DNA of 64,000 bases from Puccinellia tenuiflora (taxonomy: Eukaryota; Streptophyta; Magnoliopsida; Poales; Poaceae), in NCBI GenBank assembly GCA_012064385.1, contig QRDG01000400.1, forward strand, positions 145,131 to 209,130, written 5' to 3'. The notes under the pieces are model-generated. The model saw nothing but the letters and a program-made list of their open reading frames with translations, was not told the origin of the DNA and did no database searches. Positions 30,146 to 41,044 of the stretch are shown here, piece after piece. Made by a program: the position numbers and the translations under genes. How positions within the stretch are numbered: the stretch's first letter is position 1; each line of letters opens with the position of its first letter.

Positions 30146-32286
30146 AAGAACCCGTGTCTGAAAGCTTTTGACACCAAGGATCTAGTGGATGCATGATGAC
30201 CACAATCTCCTGCGTGAATCTCTTGCAGTATTTGCTTGCCCTCTTCTGGAGACACACATCTCTGGTAGACTCCAGTAACGCTTCTTCTATATAACTCGCC
30301 ATCAATGACTGTGTAGGACTTGCATCGTCTGATGAGTTGTTTTCGCTTGACTTCATCCTTTGGGAGTTCACCCCGCAGGAGATATGCTAGGTAGGGCTCT
30401 GCCCACGTTGGGATTGCTCGTACTGCTGCAACAAGTGCCGACTCTGGGTCTGGAAAAGCTAACTCCTCCTCTGTGGGCAGCTTGACTGAAGGATGATGAA
30501 GCTCGTCCAAAAACACATTTGGTGGTACTTTCTCTCGACGAGAGCCGAGTCGTGATAACGCATCAGCAGCCTCGTTCTTGCGCCTGTCAATATGCTCCAC
30601 TTGATAACCAGAAAAGAACCTGGCTATCTGTTCGACTGCTCTTCTATAAGCCGCCATATTTGCATCCTTCGAGTCCCAAGTTCCAGACACTTGCTGGGCT
30701 ACGAGATCCGAGTCTCCAAAGCACCTGATACGCTTGATGTTCATCTCCTTGGCCAAACGCAGGCCATGTAGCAAAGCCTCATACTCTGCCATGTTGTTGG
30801 TACAATCAAAATGTAACTGAAGGACATATGCCAACTTATCTCCTTTAGGTGAGGTTAACACCACGCCGGCTCCTGAGCCTTCTAACTGTCTGGACCCATC
30901 AAAGTGCATTGTCCAATATTTGGTGCAAGGGGTGCTTGGTGAAGATGTAAAATCTGTCCAATCATTGACAAAATCAACCAAAGCTTGAGATTTGATCGCT
31001 GTCCTTGGCTCATATGTGATATGATAAGGACCCAACTCAATTGCCCACTTGGCGACTCGCCATGTTGCCTCTCTGTTGCGTATAATATCTGCCAGCGGTG
31101 CTGAACTCACCACCTTAATTGGATGCTCTTGGAAATAATGCTTGAGCTTTCTACTTGCAAGAAAAAATCCATAAACTAGTTTCTGCCACTGAGGGTACCT
31201 TTGCTTTGACTCTGTGAGGACTTCACTGATGTAGTAGACAGGTCTCTGCACTGGGTACTCCTTTCCTTTCTCTGCACGTTCCACAACTACTACTGCACTG
31301 ACAACTCTCTCGTTGGCAGCTACATATAATAACATGGGCTCCTTATCTGTAGGAGCTGCAAGCACTGGTGCTGTTGACAAAGTTTTCTTCAACTCCTCAA
31401 AAGCACGGTCAGCTTCTTCATCCCATAAGAATTTATCTGACTTCTTCAGGAGTCGGTAGAGAGGACCCGCCTTCTCCCCGAGTCTTGAAATAAACCTGCT
31501 TAACGCTGCCACACATCCAGTGAGTTTTTGAACGTCCTTCAGACAAGTCGGCTTCTGCAAGTTATGAATAGCCTTGATTTTCTCTGGATTTGCCTCAATG
31601 CCTCTCTCTGAGACGATGAAGCCTAGGAGTTTGCCAGCAGGGACTCCAAAAACACACTTGGTCGGGTTGAGCTTCATCTTATACTTGCGTAGGTTCTCAA
31701 ACGTTTCTGTCAGGTCTGCTATCAGAGAGTCGGCTTTCTGAGACTTGACAACTACATCATCCACATAAGCATGAACATTCCTTCCAATCTGTTTTTTGAA
31801 ACAGTTCTGAATACATCTCTGATATGTAGCTCCTGCATTCTTGAGTCCAAAGGGCATTGTTGTGTAACAAAATGCTCCAAAGGGCGTGATGAAGGACGTC
31901 TTCAGCTCATCCTCTATGTTGAGTCTGATCTGATGGTACCCTGAATATGCATCCAAGAAACAAAGCAACTCTGACCCCGCTGTGGAGTCGATGATCTGGT
32001 CTATGCGAGGTAGTGCAAACGGGTCCTTAGGACAATGCTTGTTCAGGCCCGTGAAGTCGATGCACATACGTAACTCTCCTGTCTTCTTTGGCACTAACAC
32101 TGGATTGGCCACCCACTCTGGGTGAAAGACCTCCTTGATGAACTCGGCTGCGAGGAGCCGAGCCACCTCTTCTCCTATGGCTTTCCTCCTGTCATCATGA
32201 AACTTGCGCAGACCCTGCTTAACTGGTCTTGCATTAGGATTAACGTGTAAGCTGTGCTCGGCGAGTTCTCTCGGGACTCCTAGCAT
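30109..32286 (-). CDS. Gypsy reverse transcriptase-RNase H
   Basis: 725 codons. RT motifs: LPRIDQIID, FLDAYSGYHQI, MPFGLKNAGATYQ and the active-site YVDD at residues 174-177. RNase H occupies about 460-590, with its acidic residues in MHFDGS, AEYEAL, CFGDSDL and NEAADALS. The HH half of the integrase zinc finger (HAGDCGHHA) is at the end, before the frame is lost by a small deletion. The product copies element RNA into DNA in the particle. The real ORF begins further upstream: the codons before 32286 continue in the same frame through a TAG at 32350-32352 into the protease region. Confidence 0.93.
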   Translation of the reverse strand: MLGVPRELAEHSLHVNPNARPVKQGLRKFHDDRRKAIGEEVARLLAAEFIKEVFHPEWVANPVLVPKKTGELRMCIDFTGLNKHCPKDPFALPRIDQIIDSTAGSELLCFLDAYSGYHQIRLNIEDELKTSFITPFGAFCYTTMPFGLKNAGATYQRCIQNCFKKQIGRNVHAYVDDVVVKSQKADSLIADLTETFENLRKYKMKLNPTKCVFGVPAGKLLGFIVSERGIEANPEKIKAIHNLQKPTCLKDVQKLTGCVAALSRFISRLGEKAGPLYRLLKKSDKFLWDEEADRAFEELKKTLSTAPVLAAPTDKEPMLLYVAANERVVSAVVVVERAEKGKEYPVQRPVYYISEVLTESKQRYPQWQKLVYGFFLASRKLKHYFQEHPIKVVSSAPLADIIRNREATWRVAKWAIELGPYHITYEPRTAIKSQALVDFVNDWTDFTSSPSTPCTKYWTMHFDGSRQLEGSGAGVVLTSPKGDKLAYVLQLHFDCTNNMAEYEALLHGLRLAKEMNIKRIRCFGDSDLVAQQVSGTWDSKDANMAAYRRAVEQIARFFSGYQVEHIDRRKNEAADALSRLGSRREKVPPNVFLDELHHPSVKLPTEEELAFPDPESALVAAVRAIPTWAEPYLAYLLRGELPKDEVKRKQLIRRCKSYTVIDGELYRRSVTGVYQRCVSPEEGKQILQEIHAGDCGHHASTRSLVSKAFRHGFFWFESVMDVKGT

Positions 32287-32349
32287 GTCAGATGGCTTCC
32301 ATGCAAAGACGTCCCGGTTCTTACGGATGAACTCGACGAGCGCGCTTTC

Positions 32350-33444
32350 CTATTTATCAGAGAGGTGTGCCCCAATGGTGAACTGCTTGGAAGAATCACC
32401 AGGGGTAAAGTCGACTTGCTTTGTGTCCTGAGCTGACTTGAATTTCATCTTCTCCTCTGTGGCCGGCTTCTTAAGGACCGAGTTGTCCTCCGGGTCCATG
32501 TTTGCCTTGTAAAACTTTAGCTCCTCTTGAGCACAAGCTGTCTCAGCCATAGCTGCATCACCTAACTCACACTCCAATGCCATCTGTCTGCTGCCATTAA
32601 CTGTAATAACTCCTGCTGGACCTGGCATCTTGAGCTTCAAGTACACATAACATGGCCTGGCCATAAACTTAAAATATGCAGGTCGACCAAAAAGAGCATG
32701 ATATGGACTCTTAAGATCCACTACCTCAAAAGGCATAATCTCTGAACGAAAATTCTCCACTGTGCCAAAAGCAACCTCAAGGTAAATCTTACCGATAGGT
32801 TTGGCCGACTTCCCTGGTACTATCCCATGGAAAACTGTCTCTGTTGGAATTAGCTGTCTATCTTGCAGCTGCATCCTCTTGAATGTGTCGTAATATAAGA
32901 TGTTGATACTGCTTCCACCATCCATAAGCACTTTGTTCAATGTATAGCCCCCAACTTGAGGTGCCACTACCAAGGCTAGCTGCCCTGGCTCGTCGACTCT
33001 TGCTGGATGATCTGCCCGACTCCATGTGATGGTTTGCTCTGACCACCTGAGCCATTGTGGAAGGGCCGGCTCTACTGCATTAACTGCTCTAACTTTCAAC
33101 TTCTTGGAACGCTTGGACGTACTAGTTGTGAAGACATGGTAACTGCCACGACTCGGGTTTGGCTGCCGAGTTGTGACATAGTATTGCCCATTGCCATCAT
33201 GAAGCTGCTTCGGGTTCTGCTGGAACCCGCCCTGCTGATTACCTCCTCCTTGAGGTTGGTTTGGGTTATTGCCGACTCCTCCACCGTTATTGCCGGGTCC
33301 TCCGGCTCCATTGTTTCCTCTATATCCACCATTGTTGTTACCTCCTCCTGGCCCTTGGAACCTGGCGCGCTGCAAATCTACGCACTGTCCCAAGGTATGA
33401 CCGCATCTACCGTTCTTAGCATGTTTAGGGCATGGAATTCTCAA
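32350..33444 (-). CDS. Gypsy zinc knuckle and aspartic protease
   Basis: 364 codons. A Cys/His cluster (CPKHAKNGRCGHTLGQC) at residues 5-21 probably corresponds to the nucleocapsid zinc finger. A Gly/Asn/Gln-rich linker follows, then a retropepsin domain whose active site is D175-G-G-S (VLMDGGSSINIL). DGGS in place of DTG/DSG is usual in this gypsy subgroup. The protease releases the mature Gag and Pol proteins. The frame is the same as the RT ORF and is separated from it only by one TAG at 32350-32352. Upstream sequence stays open to about 33600, where it meets the shifted gag frame. Confidence 0.85.
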   Translation of the reverse strand: MRIPCPKHAKNGRCGHTLGQCVDLQRARFQGPGGGNNNGGYRGNNGAGGPGNNGGGVGNNPNQPQGGGNQQGGFQQNPKQLHDGNGQYYVTTRQPNPSRGSYHVFTTSTSKRSKKLKVRAVNAVEPALPQWLRWSEQTITWSRADHPARVDEPGQLALVVAPQVGGYTLNKVLMDGGSSINILYYDTFKRMQLQDRQLIPTETVFHGIVPGKSAKPIGKIYLEVAFGTVENFRSEIMPFEVVDLKSPYHALFGRPAYFKFMARPCYVYLKLKMPGPAGVITVNGSRQMALECELGDAAMAETACAQEELKFYKANMDPEDNSVLKKPATEEKMKFKSAQDTKQVDFTPGDSSKQFTIGAHLSDK

Positions 33445-33629
33445 GACCTCCTCTGTGCTTGGAGTGCGGCCTTGGTACCCACCAGAATTATTGTCCTTGC
33501 GTCTGACTCCAGTGTTTGTGTTGGCTACTAGGTCAGAGTTGTCTCCATATGGCCTCTTGCCACCTCCTTGATTCTGGTTCTGATTCTGACCATTGCCACC
33601 TTGTCCTTTAGTTCCTTCCTCCTGATCCT

Positions 33630-34967
33630 TTACAAGTTCTTCCTCAAGGAATACCTTGATTCAGGCTTATTAGCACCTGCCATGATCTCACCAATCGTAA
33701 GGGGAATACCTTGATTCAGGCTCTCCTTCATACGACCTAGCTTCCAACTCAAAGAATTGTAACTGCAATTTCTCTCCATCGCCATTAACACTAAAACTGG
33801 TGGGAGTCCTTGTGAGGAGTTAATGATCTCTGAGACTCGCTTCATCCAGTGCCTTGCTGACTCGCCCTTCCTCTGGACACACCGCTCTAGGTCCTCGATG
33901 GTGCTGAGTTTTTTGCATGTGCCCTGGAAGTTCTGAATAAAAGCCGCCTTCAATTGCTCCCAAGAGCTGATTGACCTAGGAGGCAAGTTGCGCATCCACA
34001 CCTTGGCTGCTCCCTCCATCATAAGATACATGAACTTGGCACACAGATTACCTGTGGCATTGCGAATACTCATTGCCATCTCGTATGTACCCAACCAAGA
34101 GGTCGGGTCCATGTTGGGCTCATAGTTTGGAACCTTGCGCGGCTCCTTGAAACTGCTGGGGAAGGACTCGGATCTGATGGCATCGGACAAACACTCTGGT
34201 CCTGTTAATGCTGGGGAAGCACCAGGAGAAGTCACCTCCTCGTGCACCCGGGTTGGCTGAGGCGGGTTAACTGCACCCACTAACGCTCTGTCCCTCTCTG
34301 CCTCCCGAGCTCTTGCTGCTTCTCTCTCTCGTCGTTGCCTTGCTTCATCAACCACTAGCTGAGCTTGTGAAGCGGTTGGTATGTTTGCACGATTCCTCAC
34401 TAGTTCACGACGCCTTGCACTCGTAGAGTTTGCCGGGTTGGACTCGCCATGCCGACTCCTCGTACCTGAGTTAAAGGGTGTTGAATGTAGCCTACTTGCA
34501 TCTGGAAAAGTTGGATACAAAGCTTGCTGAGTTAGAGCTGTCTTCAGCAGCTCGATAGCCTCGCGAGTCTCCTGTCCTGCTGGTCCCTCTGGTACCACAA
34601 TATTCTCCAACCTCAGAGTCGCCGCATGAACGTTGTCCATAGGATTAGAGTAATGTCCTTCTGGAGTATGAAATCTGTTAGGCTGTGACCCTAAGCCACC
34701 AGATGCTCTTCCTCCGACTCCTCCTTCAGGCGGTGGTCCGTTGGCACGGCTGCCTCCCGATCCTTCTGGGGGTGGTGGTGGTGGTGGTGGTCCTCCGGCT
34801 CCTCCTGCGGCGCCTCCTGCTGCCGCTGAGCCTCCTAGTCCGGCTCCTCTGCCTGGACCATTGGGTGTGGTGAATAGATTGGTTGGATTGATGTGGACTC
34901 CATCATGCAAGCGACTCCTGGCTCGGCGATGCTGAATTGAAGTAAGCTCCTCGCGGCGCCTCCGCAC
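33630..34967 (-). CDS. Gypsy Gag (retrotransposon gag domain)
   Basis: 445 codons. The N-terminal part is Gly/Pro-rich, including eight consecutive prolines. The core from about residue 265 is a retrotransposon gag domain (PTSWLGTYEMAM, GAAKVWMRNLPP, SWEQLKAAFIQNFQGT, LERCVQRKGESA). It forms the particle shell. The C-terminal end is frameshifted: a 17 bp stretch, ATACCTTGATTCAGGCT, occurs at about 33652 and again at 33706 on the plus strand, and the copy nearer the stop has replaced the normal continuation into the zinc knuckle. Confidence 0.88.
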   Translation of the reverse strand: MRRRREELTSIQHRRARSRLHDGVHINPTNLFTTPNGPGRGAGLGGSAAAGGAAGGAGGPPPPPPPPEGSGGSRANGPPPEGGVGGRASGGLGSQPNRFHTPEGHYSNPMDNVHAATLRLENIVVPEGPAGQETREAIELLKTALTQQALYPTFPDASRLHSTPFNSGTRSRHGESNPANSTSARRRELVRNRANIPTASQAQLVVDEARQRREREAARAREAERDRALVGAVNPPQPTRVHEEVTSPGASPALTGPECLSDAIRSESFPSSFKEPRKVPNYEPNMDPTSWLGTYEMAMSIRNATGNLCAKFMYLMMEGAAKVWMRNLPPRSISSWEQLKAAFIQNFQGTCKKLSTIEDLERCVQRKGESARHWMKRVSEIINSSQGLPPVLVLMAMERNCSYNSLSWKLGRMKESLNQGIPLTIGEIMAGANKPESRYSLRKNL

Positions 34968-35005
34968 GACCTGAGCTTCATCTTGGACTCGGGCCTGCTC
35001 TGCAG

Positions 35006-35654
35006 CTAGTCTACGGTTTGCCTCTTGATATCAGCTAGTTGCTTCTCCAACGCATCACGAGCGTTGGTTAACTCGGCCGCCCTCTCCGCGGCATTACTTG
35101 CATTAATCTCCTTTGTTAATAGAGTTGGATCAAACTGATTCCCAGTGTTTCCAGACATGTAGACTCCCACAACACGAGCGCGTACTGGCGACTCCTCATA
35201 ATCCTCTTCCTCTATCTCGTACCCAAGCCGATCTTCAAACAAGGGTAGGATGGACTCTGAATCTGCATCATAATCTGAATCTGACTCTTGCATCACCCCT
35301 GGTTCCTCAGCTAGGGGTCCCTCAGACTCGGCGATGATGCCGACCTCTGAAGTTCCGACCGACTCCTCGCCGTCGGACTCGACGACAATGGTTGGCTCTG
35401 ATACTGACTCCGCCGAGTTCATGCGAAGACCCGACGCGCACACCATCCCGACAAACACGTTGATTCCTCCAAAGACAAGCTGATAACCCTCGTCGACTTC
35501 GTTCATCTCCGAGGTCCAGCCTGAGTCATCGATCTCTGTCTCTCCATGCTCATCAGTGTAGACCCGCCCGATGGCGAGTTTCTCCATAGCTCGACGAGCA
35601 GCTCCAACGATCTCAACTCCTTTCGTCACCGTAGGCCCCACGGTGGGCGCCAAC
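35006..35654 (-). CDS. N-terminal part of gypsy Gag, acidic
   Basis: An open frame starts inside the LTR (35755); a likely element start is the Met of MEKLAIGRVYTDEHGE near 35590. It is very acidic and serine-rich, ending in a coiled-coil-like stretch (NAAERAAELTNARDALEKQL). A stop at 35006 separates it from the gag frame that resumes at 34967. I read the two as one decayed Gag, but a separate small protein cannot be excluded. Confidence 0.55.
35638..35654 (-). other. Primer binding site of the gypsy element
   Basis: Read on the minus strand the sequence after the LTR end (CCACGACA) is GT, then TGGCGCCCACCGTGGGG. TGGCGCC starts are the usual tRNA primer sites of Triticeae gypsy elements. Confidence 0.75.
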
Positions 35655-36215
35655 TGTCGTGGGGTTGTCACGGCAAGTTCTTCCTTAGGGAAGATGAGTT
35701 TCGGGGCCATTGATGACTGAAGTACGTAGGAACGGTTAATCTCGCCAAGGAACAAGGATTTACCCAGGTTCGGCCCCTCTAATTCGAGGTAAAGACCTAC
35801 TTCCTGCTTCTATGTTATTGCTCTTGATTGTATCTCGATTACAAGGACCCGGCTCCCACAACTTAGGAGCCGGCGACTTCTCTCTGGTGGCTAGGGTTTC
35901 TCTCTACTGATTGATGCTTCTCTTACTACGATCCAGGACCCCGCTTATAAAGGCTGCCGGGTCTCTGGAATTACAGGCTATACCGAGTCATACTAGAACA
36001 CGGAGTCCTACTCTACGTCTTGGTCTTCCAAGTTTAGACTCCGGGTTGTACTTGGACTCCTCTTTTGGACGAGTCTCTTTCTCCATACGGGCCCTGGTCG
36101 GCTTGTCTCCAGCCCAGCCCATGTGACTTGTCTCGTGACTCGGCGTTGGCCTTCTTGGTCTTGGCGGGTCTACTTTCCGGGTCCATGGGCCTACCTGTAA
36201 AGTATCCCCCCATCA
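35655..36215 (-). mobile_element. 5' LTR of the gypsy element
   Basis: 561 bp bounded by TG...CA: on the minus strand it runs from TGATGGGGGGATACTTTAC to CAACCCCACGACA. It contains the GATTTACCCAGGTTCGG block shared with the LTR at 5666-6114. CCGGT (36216-36220) is the candidate target duplication, unverifiable without the other LTR. The element was inserted into a CACTA remnant. Confidence 0.8.
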
Positions 36216-37134
36216 CCGGTGGAGATTGGTTTCATGGACCCTAATGTTATTCATGAAGTGAGCATAAGGAAGAAACCACAAGTTGTAAAGGGAGTAATGA
36301 TAGAGGCTTTCAAGTGACACCAAGACAAAAAAGAAATATTTCTTCCTTATAACTTCAGGTAAGTGTTACTAATTGCTTGTACACATTCTATTTTTGCTCA
36401 CCCGGTATCTTAAGTCTAATTGATGAGTTATATGCGCATGCCTCTGTATGTAAATTTGCAGCTACCACTTTATTCTCGTGGTCATTAAGGAGAGATCCTA
36501 GAGAGTACAAGAGCTTGTTTGATGTCATGAAAGAGTAATTTAAATTCTTATCACATTACTATACCGACCTCTCTTTCATTCATTTCGTGATATCAAGTAA
36601 TTAATTAATAACAGATGTTTTGTTCTTTCTTTGTCGAGTAGAGAATGGCAGACATTCGTCAAGGAAGTACCCGGTAAATGGCACGAGAAGCTGGTATGGA
36701 CTCTGAACCAAGTAAGTAGTACTATACCTATATCCATGAATTAATGTAGTTTGCAATACCATTACCAAACTTAATGTGTTGAATTCTATTCTCGAACAGT
36801 GGTGTCTGGAACAGCCAAAAGGGACCCTCTTATGTGGGTACTACGTTTGCGAGTACATTCATAGGATGACTTATGAAAAATTCGAAAATCGAAGAAACGC
36901 AGAGGTACGTAATTATACATTGTTCACAAGTTTTTTTGACAAAATAATATGCATATCAATTGTGTGGAGTTTCATTCATAATTGTTTAATTTTCTCCTTC
37001 TTTTAAAGATTGTAAGGAAGCGGGCCGGCCTCCTACCAGATGACCGTATAAGAGCAATTGGGGAGGAGCTGGCGGGATTTCTTCTTGATGATGTCATACT
37101 TGAAAATTCAGAGCACTATTATCTACATATATAA
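36216..37134 (+). pseudogene. CACTA Ulp1-like cysteine protease, C-terminal exons
   Basis: Five exon pieces separated by GT-AG introns. The pieces read GFMDPNVIHE and, after an in-frame TGA, FLPYNFR; then HFILVVI; WQTFVKEVPGKWHEKLVWTL; QPKGTLLCGYYVCEYIHRMT; and RKRAGLLPDD to a stop at 37132-37134. The catalytic His (HFILVVI) and Cys (LLCGYYVC) of the C48 family are kept, unlike in the TNPA-like protein at 22531-26610. The in-frame stop and the missing N-terminus make it a pseudogene. Such proteases accompany many plant CACTA and Mutator elements; their substrate is not known. Confidence 0.75.
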
Positions 37135-37609
37135 ATGTACTATGATTTCATGCATGTATAATTAATGCATTTGAGTACTTTGTGTACGGAAACGTGACGA
37201 CAAATTCATGTGTTACAATTAATTTGTAAGTGTGTTATATATATGCATCAACGTGTGATCATAGTACAATATAATTTATATCGACGTATCGACGTGTTTC
37301 CGAAACTATCCAAAACCCCGGCACTAAACACACACGACACCCGGTCCGTGCAATTCTGAAAAAAATTATAAAAGAAACAAAAAGGCCTAACGGTAGTCCC
37401 GGTCCGTGTTACGGACCGGGACTAAAGACATCCAGCCCGCGGGCTCGCCCGTGGCCACGTGGGAGGCACTCTAATCCCGGTTCGTAGCCAACCGGGACTA
37501 TAGGGGGGGGGGGGGGGGGGGGCTCTAGTCCCGATTTGGTAGTCCGGGTTGCCCAGCCGGGACTAGAGGCCGTCTGGAACCGGGACTACTGCCCCGTTTT
37601 CCACTAGTG
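36216..37609 (+). mobile_element. 5'-truncated CACTA remnant, second family
   Basis: An Ulp1-like gene remnant is followed by subterminal units of another type (CCGGTCCGTGTTACGGACCG, CCCGGTTCGTAGCCAACCGG) and a terminus TTTTCCACTAGTG ending at 37609. Its repeats differ from the CTGTGGCGCA family, so it is a different CACTA lineage. The left part is cut by the gypsy LTR. A 20-base G homopolymer lies at 37503-37522. Confidence 0.75.
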
Positions 37610-38083
37610 TAACCACCTCTTTATATACCTTGTAAGCCGCCGATTTGGAATAAGTAGAACAGTTGTAACCCCCGGCATTTGTAACCTGTCCCGGTTATAG
37701 TGAAGATTTGATGGTTGGCTCCCATCATTTTTTCTGTTCCTCCTTGGAAAGGTTTTCTACGTTAAAATCAAATGTCCCCTTGTGTTTGATCTTACGTTTC
37801 TGCATCGTTTATTAAGCCGTGTGTAGAATATGTGAGGGGAACCATATTCAAGATGTCTTCGTGCTCTTTTCCGACTGTATGTTCTAACTTTCCAATGGGA
37901 TACCTTAGACTTCCCAGCCATATCCATCTTTCGCCTTGATTTGTGGATTTTCAGCACTTGTTGTAAGACAAGTAGACAACACATTGCCGCGAGAGGGAAA
38001 GACATCACCATGGTTGGGCGGTACTAACCTTCTCAATTGCCAAGGTACATAAACTCGTACGTACATGGCTAGCTTGCTATATA
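37610..38083. other. No recognisable gene
   Basis: Unique-looking sequence after the CACTA terminus. Only short frames without domains. Confidence 0.4.
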
Positions 38084-38255
38084 CTCCCTCCGTTCCATAA
38101 TATAAGATGTTTTAGGCCTTTTCCACATTCGTATTTGTACCACATGTATCTAGACATGTTTTAGTATATGTGTTCACCCACTTTCCATTCTTTTAGTCCG
38201 AATCTAGACAACATGTGAAACATCTAAAACATCTTATATTGTGGAACGGAGGGAG
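38084..38255. mobile_element. Stowaway MITE
   Basis: 172 bp with TIRs CTCCCTCCGTTCCATAATAT and ATATTGTGGAACGGAGGGAG, flanked by TA. The interior is almost fully self-complementary. Confidence 0.92.
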
Positions 38256-38446
38256 TATATAGAAGGGTTGAGCTCCTTCAAAAATGAAGTTCTTCACCTC
38301 AATTATCACTCCACCATCGTATTTTCATTGTTGGACGCAGATTAATGGCACATGGAGGCATGCGACGAGGGAATGTGGACGGCTATGGTTACTTCACGAT
38401 CCGTGGACAAAGTAACGATTTTCTTAACTAAAATCATTAACAGCTA

Positions 38447-38706
38447 CTCCCTCCAGTCCGCGAATAAGTGTACGTTTTCCTTTTTTGAAAATCAAACAAT
38501 TTCAAATTTGATCAAAATTTTACAAAAAATAACAACATATGTAACTTCAAATTACTATATTATTAATCTATACTATGTCATGATGTATCTAGTGATATTA
38601 ATTTAGTGTCATAAATGTTGTTACATTTTTTAAAAAAGTTAGTCAAAATTGATAAAGTTTGAGTTAAGGCATGTCTAAACGTACACTTATTTGCGGATGG
38701 AGGAAG
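38447..38706. mobile_element. Stowaway-type MITE, longer variant
   Basis: 260 bp with ends CTCCCTCCAGTCCGCGAATAA and TTATTTGCGGATGGAGGAAG, flanked by TA. AGTGTACGTTT and AAACGTACACTT are paired inside the ends. Confidence 0.85.
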
Positions 38707-39501
38707 TATACGGAAGTGAATACACATTTAATGAGCCGTGGAGTACGTGAGAAAAACAGCACGGGACAGTACGTAGCATTTAAGATCTTTATGGTCGACA
38801 TTTGACTATCTCGTAGTACATGGGAGTTAATTGACATTTGAAGTGATGCTTTTTGTTCTAGATAAGAGAATCTATAATTTGGCTATGGCACCATTCTCTC
38901 CCGAGTCACCCTAGATGGGGCTAACGACATCAACATCCTTTACAAAATTATTACACTGAGGTCATCGAGTCCATCTTTCTTGTAGATTATTAGATAGTAG
39001 GAGTCGAGCGTGTGCAATGCGTCTAGTCACGCCGTGTGCACGTGACCTCCTGGGGTCTGCTTGCGTGACATCGATCACTCGCTCAACCCACACAACCTGG
39101 TGCAACCGCGACGCATGCCAATCAGGAAGCACGCCGGTGAAGGCGTACACCCAGAGACGAGGAGCCGAAACAAGAACGCCCTAATTCTAGCCTCGTTTCA
39201 GGACCCGAGGTTGCTGTACGTGGCCAGGATCTAAGCTCCACCGACATCACACTTCTGGCCCTCCTCCTCTCGCTCCATCCTTGAGCTTTTCCGTTGTACA
39301 CCGTTATTATTAATATTCAAGCATCAGTGGAGTAACCAGCTCCAATGATAAAGGAGAAAAAACAACGCATAGTGTCATGCATGCACCAGAAATGCACGGC
39401 ATGCGGGGACGCCATGCTGAGAATGTGGCTCATTTGAGACTCTGTGGCCCATGACACAAAAAACGAAGAGCTATGCCAAAACTTTAGTCCCACCCTGCTA
39501 A
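38707..39501. other. No recognisable gene
   Basis: AT-rich sequence without supported frames or element boundaries. Confidence 0.4.
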
Positions 39502-39774
39502 GGCTAGTCACAATGGAGAATAACTTAGACTAGTAACATACACACGTTACTACTCTATGTTACTACCTCTACAATGCATAGTAACATATGGATGGTGTCA
39601 TGCATGTCTCTATTAATTAGTCTATAGACTCGTATTGCCTCGATTTGTGTGATGTTACAGTAACATAGTATGTTACCACAATCTCCTCTCTCCTCATTAA
39701 CTACTTGCCACATATGCAAACTTGTCTTGATATGTGTGATGTTACTAACTAAGTTACCTCCATTGTGGCTAGCC
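39502..39774. mobile_element. Tourist-like MITE
   Basis: 273 bp with inverted ends GGCTAGTCACAATGGAG and CCATTGTGGCTAGCC and a TAA duplication on each side (39499-39501, 39775-39777), as expected of PIF/Harbinger MITEs. Confidence 0.9.
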
Positions 39775-40009
39775 TAAGTGAAGGAGGTTGACACCACCTT
39801 ATAAAGAGGGCTTCCTATAGTTATTTAGAATAGAAGAATCACATGTAGTGCACATATATAGCATGTGCGCTCGCATGAATATTCGCGACTTATGACTTTG
39901 ATGACGGCGCGGCTAGCCTGGCAAATAAATCTATATATTATATATTTCTCCCAGGCTTAAACTTGGTTTTTTTTTTCTCGAACTTTACAAAATAATGTTT
40001 GATTCTGGC

Positions 40010-40480
40010 TACTACTAGAGTGGGCAAAGATATTGATAATGCCAATAAGTTAGACCGTTATCTCCTATTACTTTTAGCGTTGTTGTTGATATGCCGACTA
40101 TTCTTATTACTCGTGCAAAGGAAGATGCATGGTCAAGTTGGAGGCCTCATACCTCATTTGGTTGAGGGAGGGCCGGGTTTCTATTCTAAAATATGTTGAT
40201 GATACTATTTTCTTCATGGAACACGACTTGGAGAAAGCGGTAAACATGAAATTAATCCTATGCATATTTGAGCAACTTTGTGAATTGAAAATTAATCGTC
40301 ACAAGAGTGGAAATATTATTCTTGGTTCAGCTAAAGATAATGAACAACAATATAAATATATTTTTGGCTGTGAATATGGATCTCTGCAGTATAGAATGTT
40401 TTTACACATAGAACCAAGAACTTTGCATTACAAGTCTTGTACCTTGTATCTACAACATTCCAAATTATAAAATAGTATCC
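40010..40480 (+). pseudogene. LINE reverse transcriptase fragment
   Basis: The frame at 40129-40470 reads WLREGRVSILKYVDDTIFFM, the active-site region of non-LTR reverse transcriptase, with YVDD at 40192-40203. ELKINRHKSG and then IFGCEYGSLQYR follow, the conserved block after the active site. The upstream part (GQVGGLIPHLVEGG) is in another frame, so at least one frameshift is present. Only the palm region remains. Related zf-RVT pieces lie at 41380-41880 and 44830-45660. Confidence 0.8.
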
Positions 40481-41044
40481 TGTTGTGAGAAATAACCTTT
40501 TTTTATACAAATAGAGAGCTAATAACAAAGTGGAACAAGTAGCCTAGTACTTTTTCTACAAAGGCATTATGACTTTGCTCAACATATTTTTTCTCTTCAA
40601 ACATTCACATGTGCAAATCTTGCACTCATATGTATTCTCAAAGCCATAACACAAAACTACAATAAAAGTCATCATGCTTAGTGATTATTGCAAATTAAGA
40701 CATTTCAATATTCAAATTGCTGCAAAGATGCATATCCATGTGGACAGTTCAACAGACTTAACATTTCAGTTATTAGGTGTGGACTCATTTACCTAAGTTG
40801 GAATATTGGTCTTTGTTGTTACCCATATGTAGCTTCAACAGGCTTGTTGCCATATTGCTCTTTGTTGTTATCCACCATTGTTACCCATATGTAGCCTCAA
40901 GTATCCACATTGCTCTTTGTTGTTACCCACTCAATATGGAACTACGAGAAAAATTAGAATATTGAGTCTTTGAATATATCACTGAAGAATAGACAAAGAT
41001 GTAAGTATTGTACTCAGAAATACAAAAAAATCTATGAGAGAGTT
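40481..41044. other. No recognisable gene
   Basis: AT-rich sequence with a short local repeat (TTGTTGTTACCCATATGTAGC and TTGTTACCCATATGTAGCC, about 40812-40900). No coding support. Confidence 0.4.

Larger units (their letters stand above)
27294..36215 (-). mobile_element. Ty3/gypsy LTR retrotransposon, minus strand, 3' end lost
   Basis: The 5' LTR is at 35655-36215, with the primer site next to it. Gag, protease, RT-RNase H and integrase follow in the usual Ty3/gypsy order towards lower coordinates. An antisense, intron-containing gene lies after integrase. The 3' LTR and the first exons of the antisense gene are missing because the CACTA element ends at 27293 inside this region. Several stops, frameshifts and a deletion show it is old. 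Confidence 0.88.
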
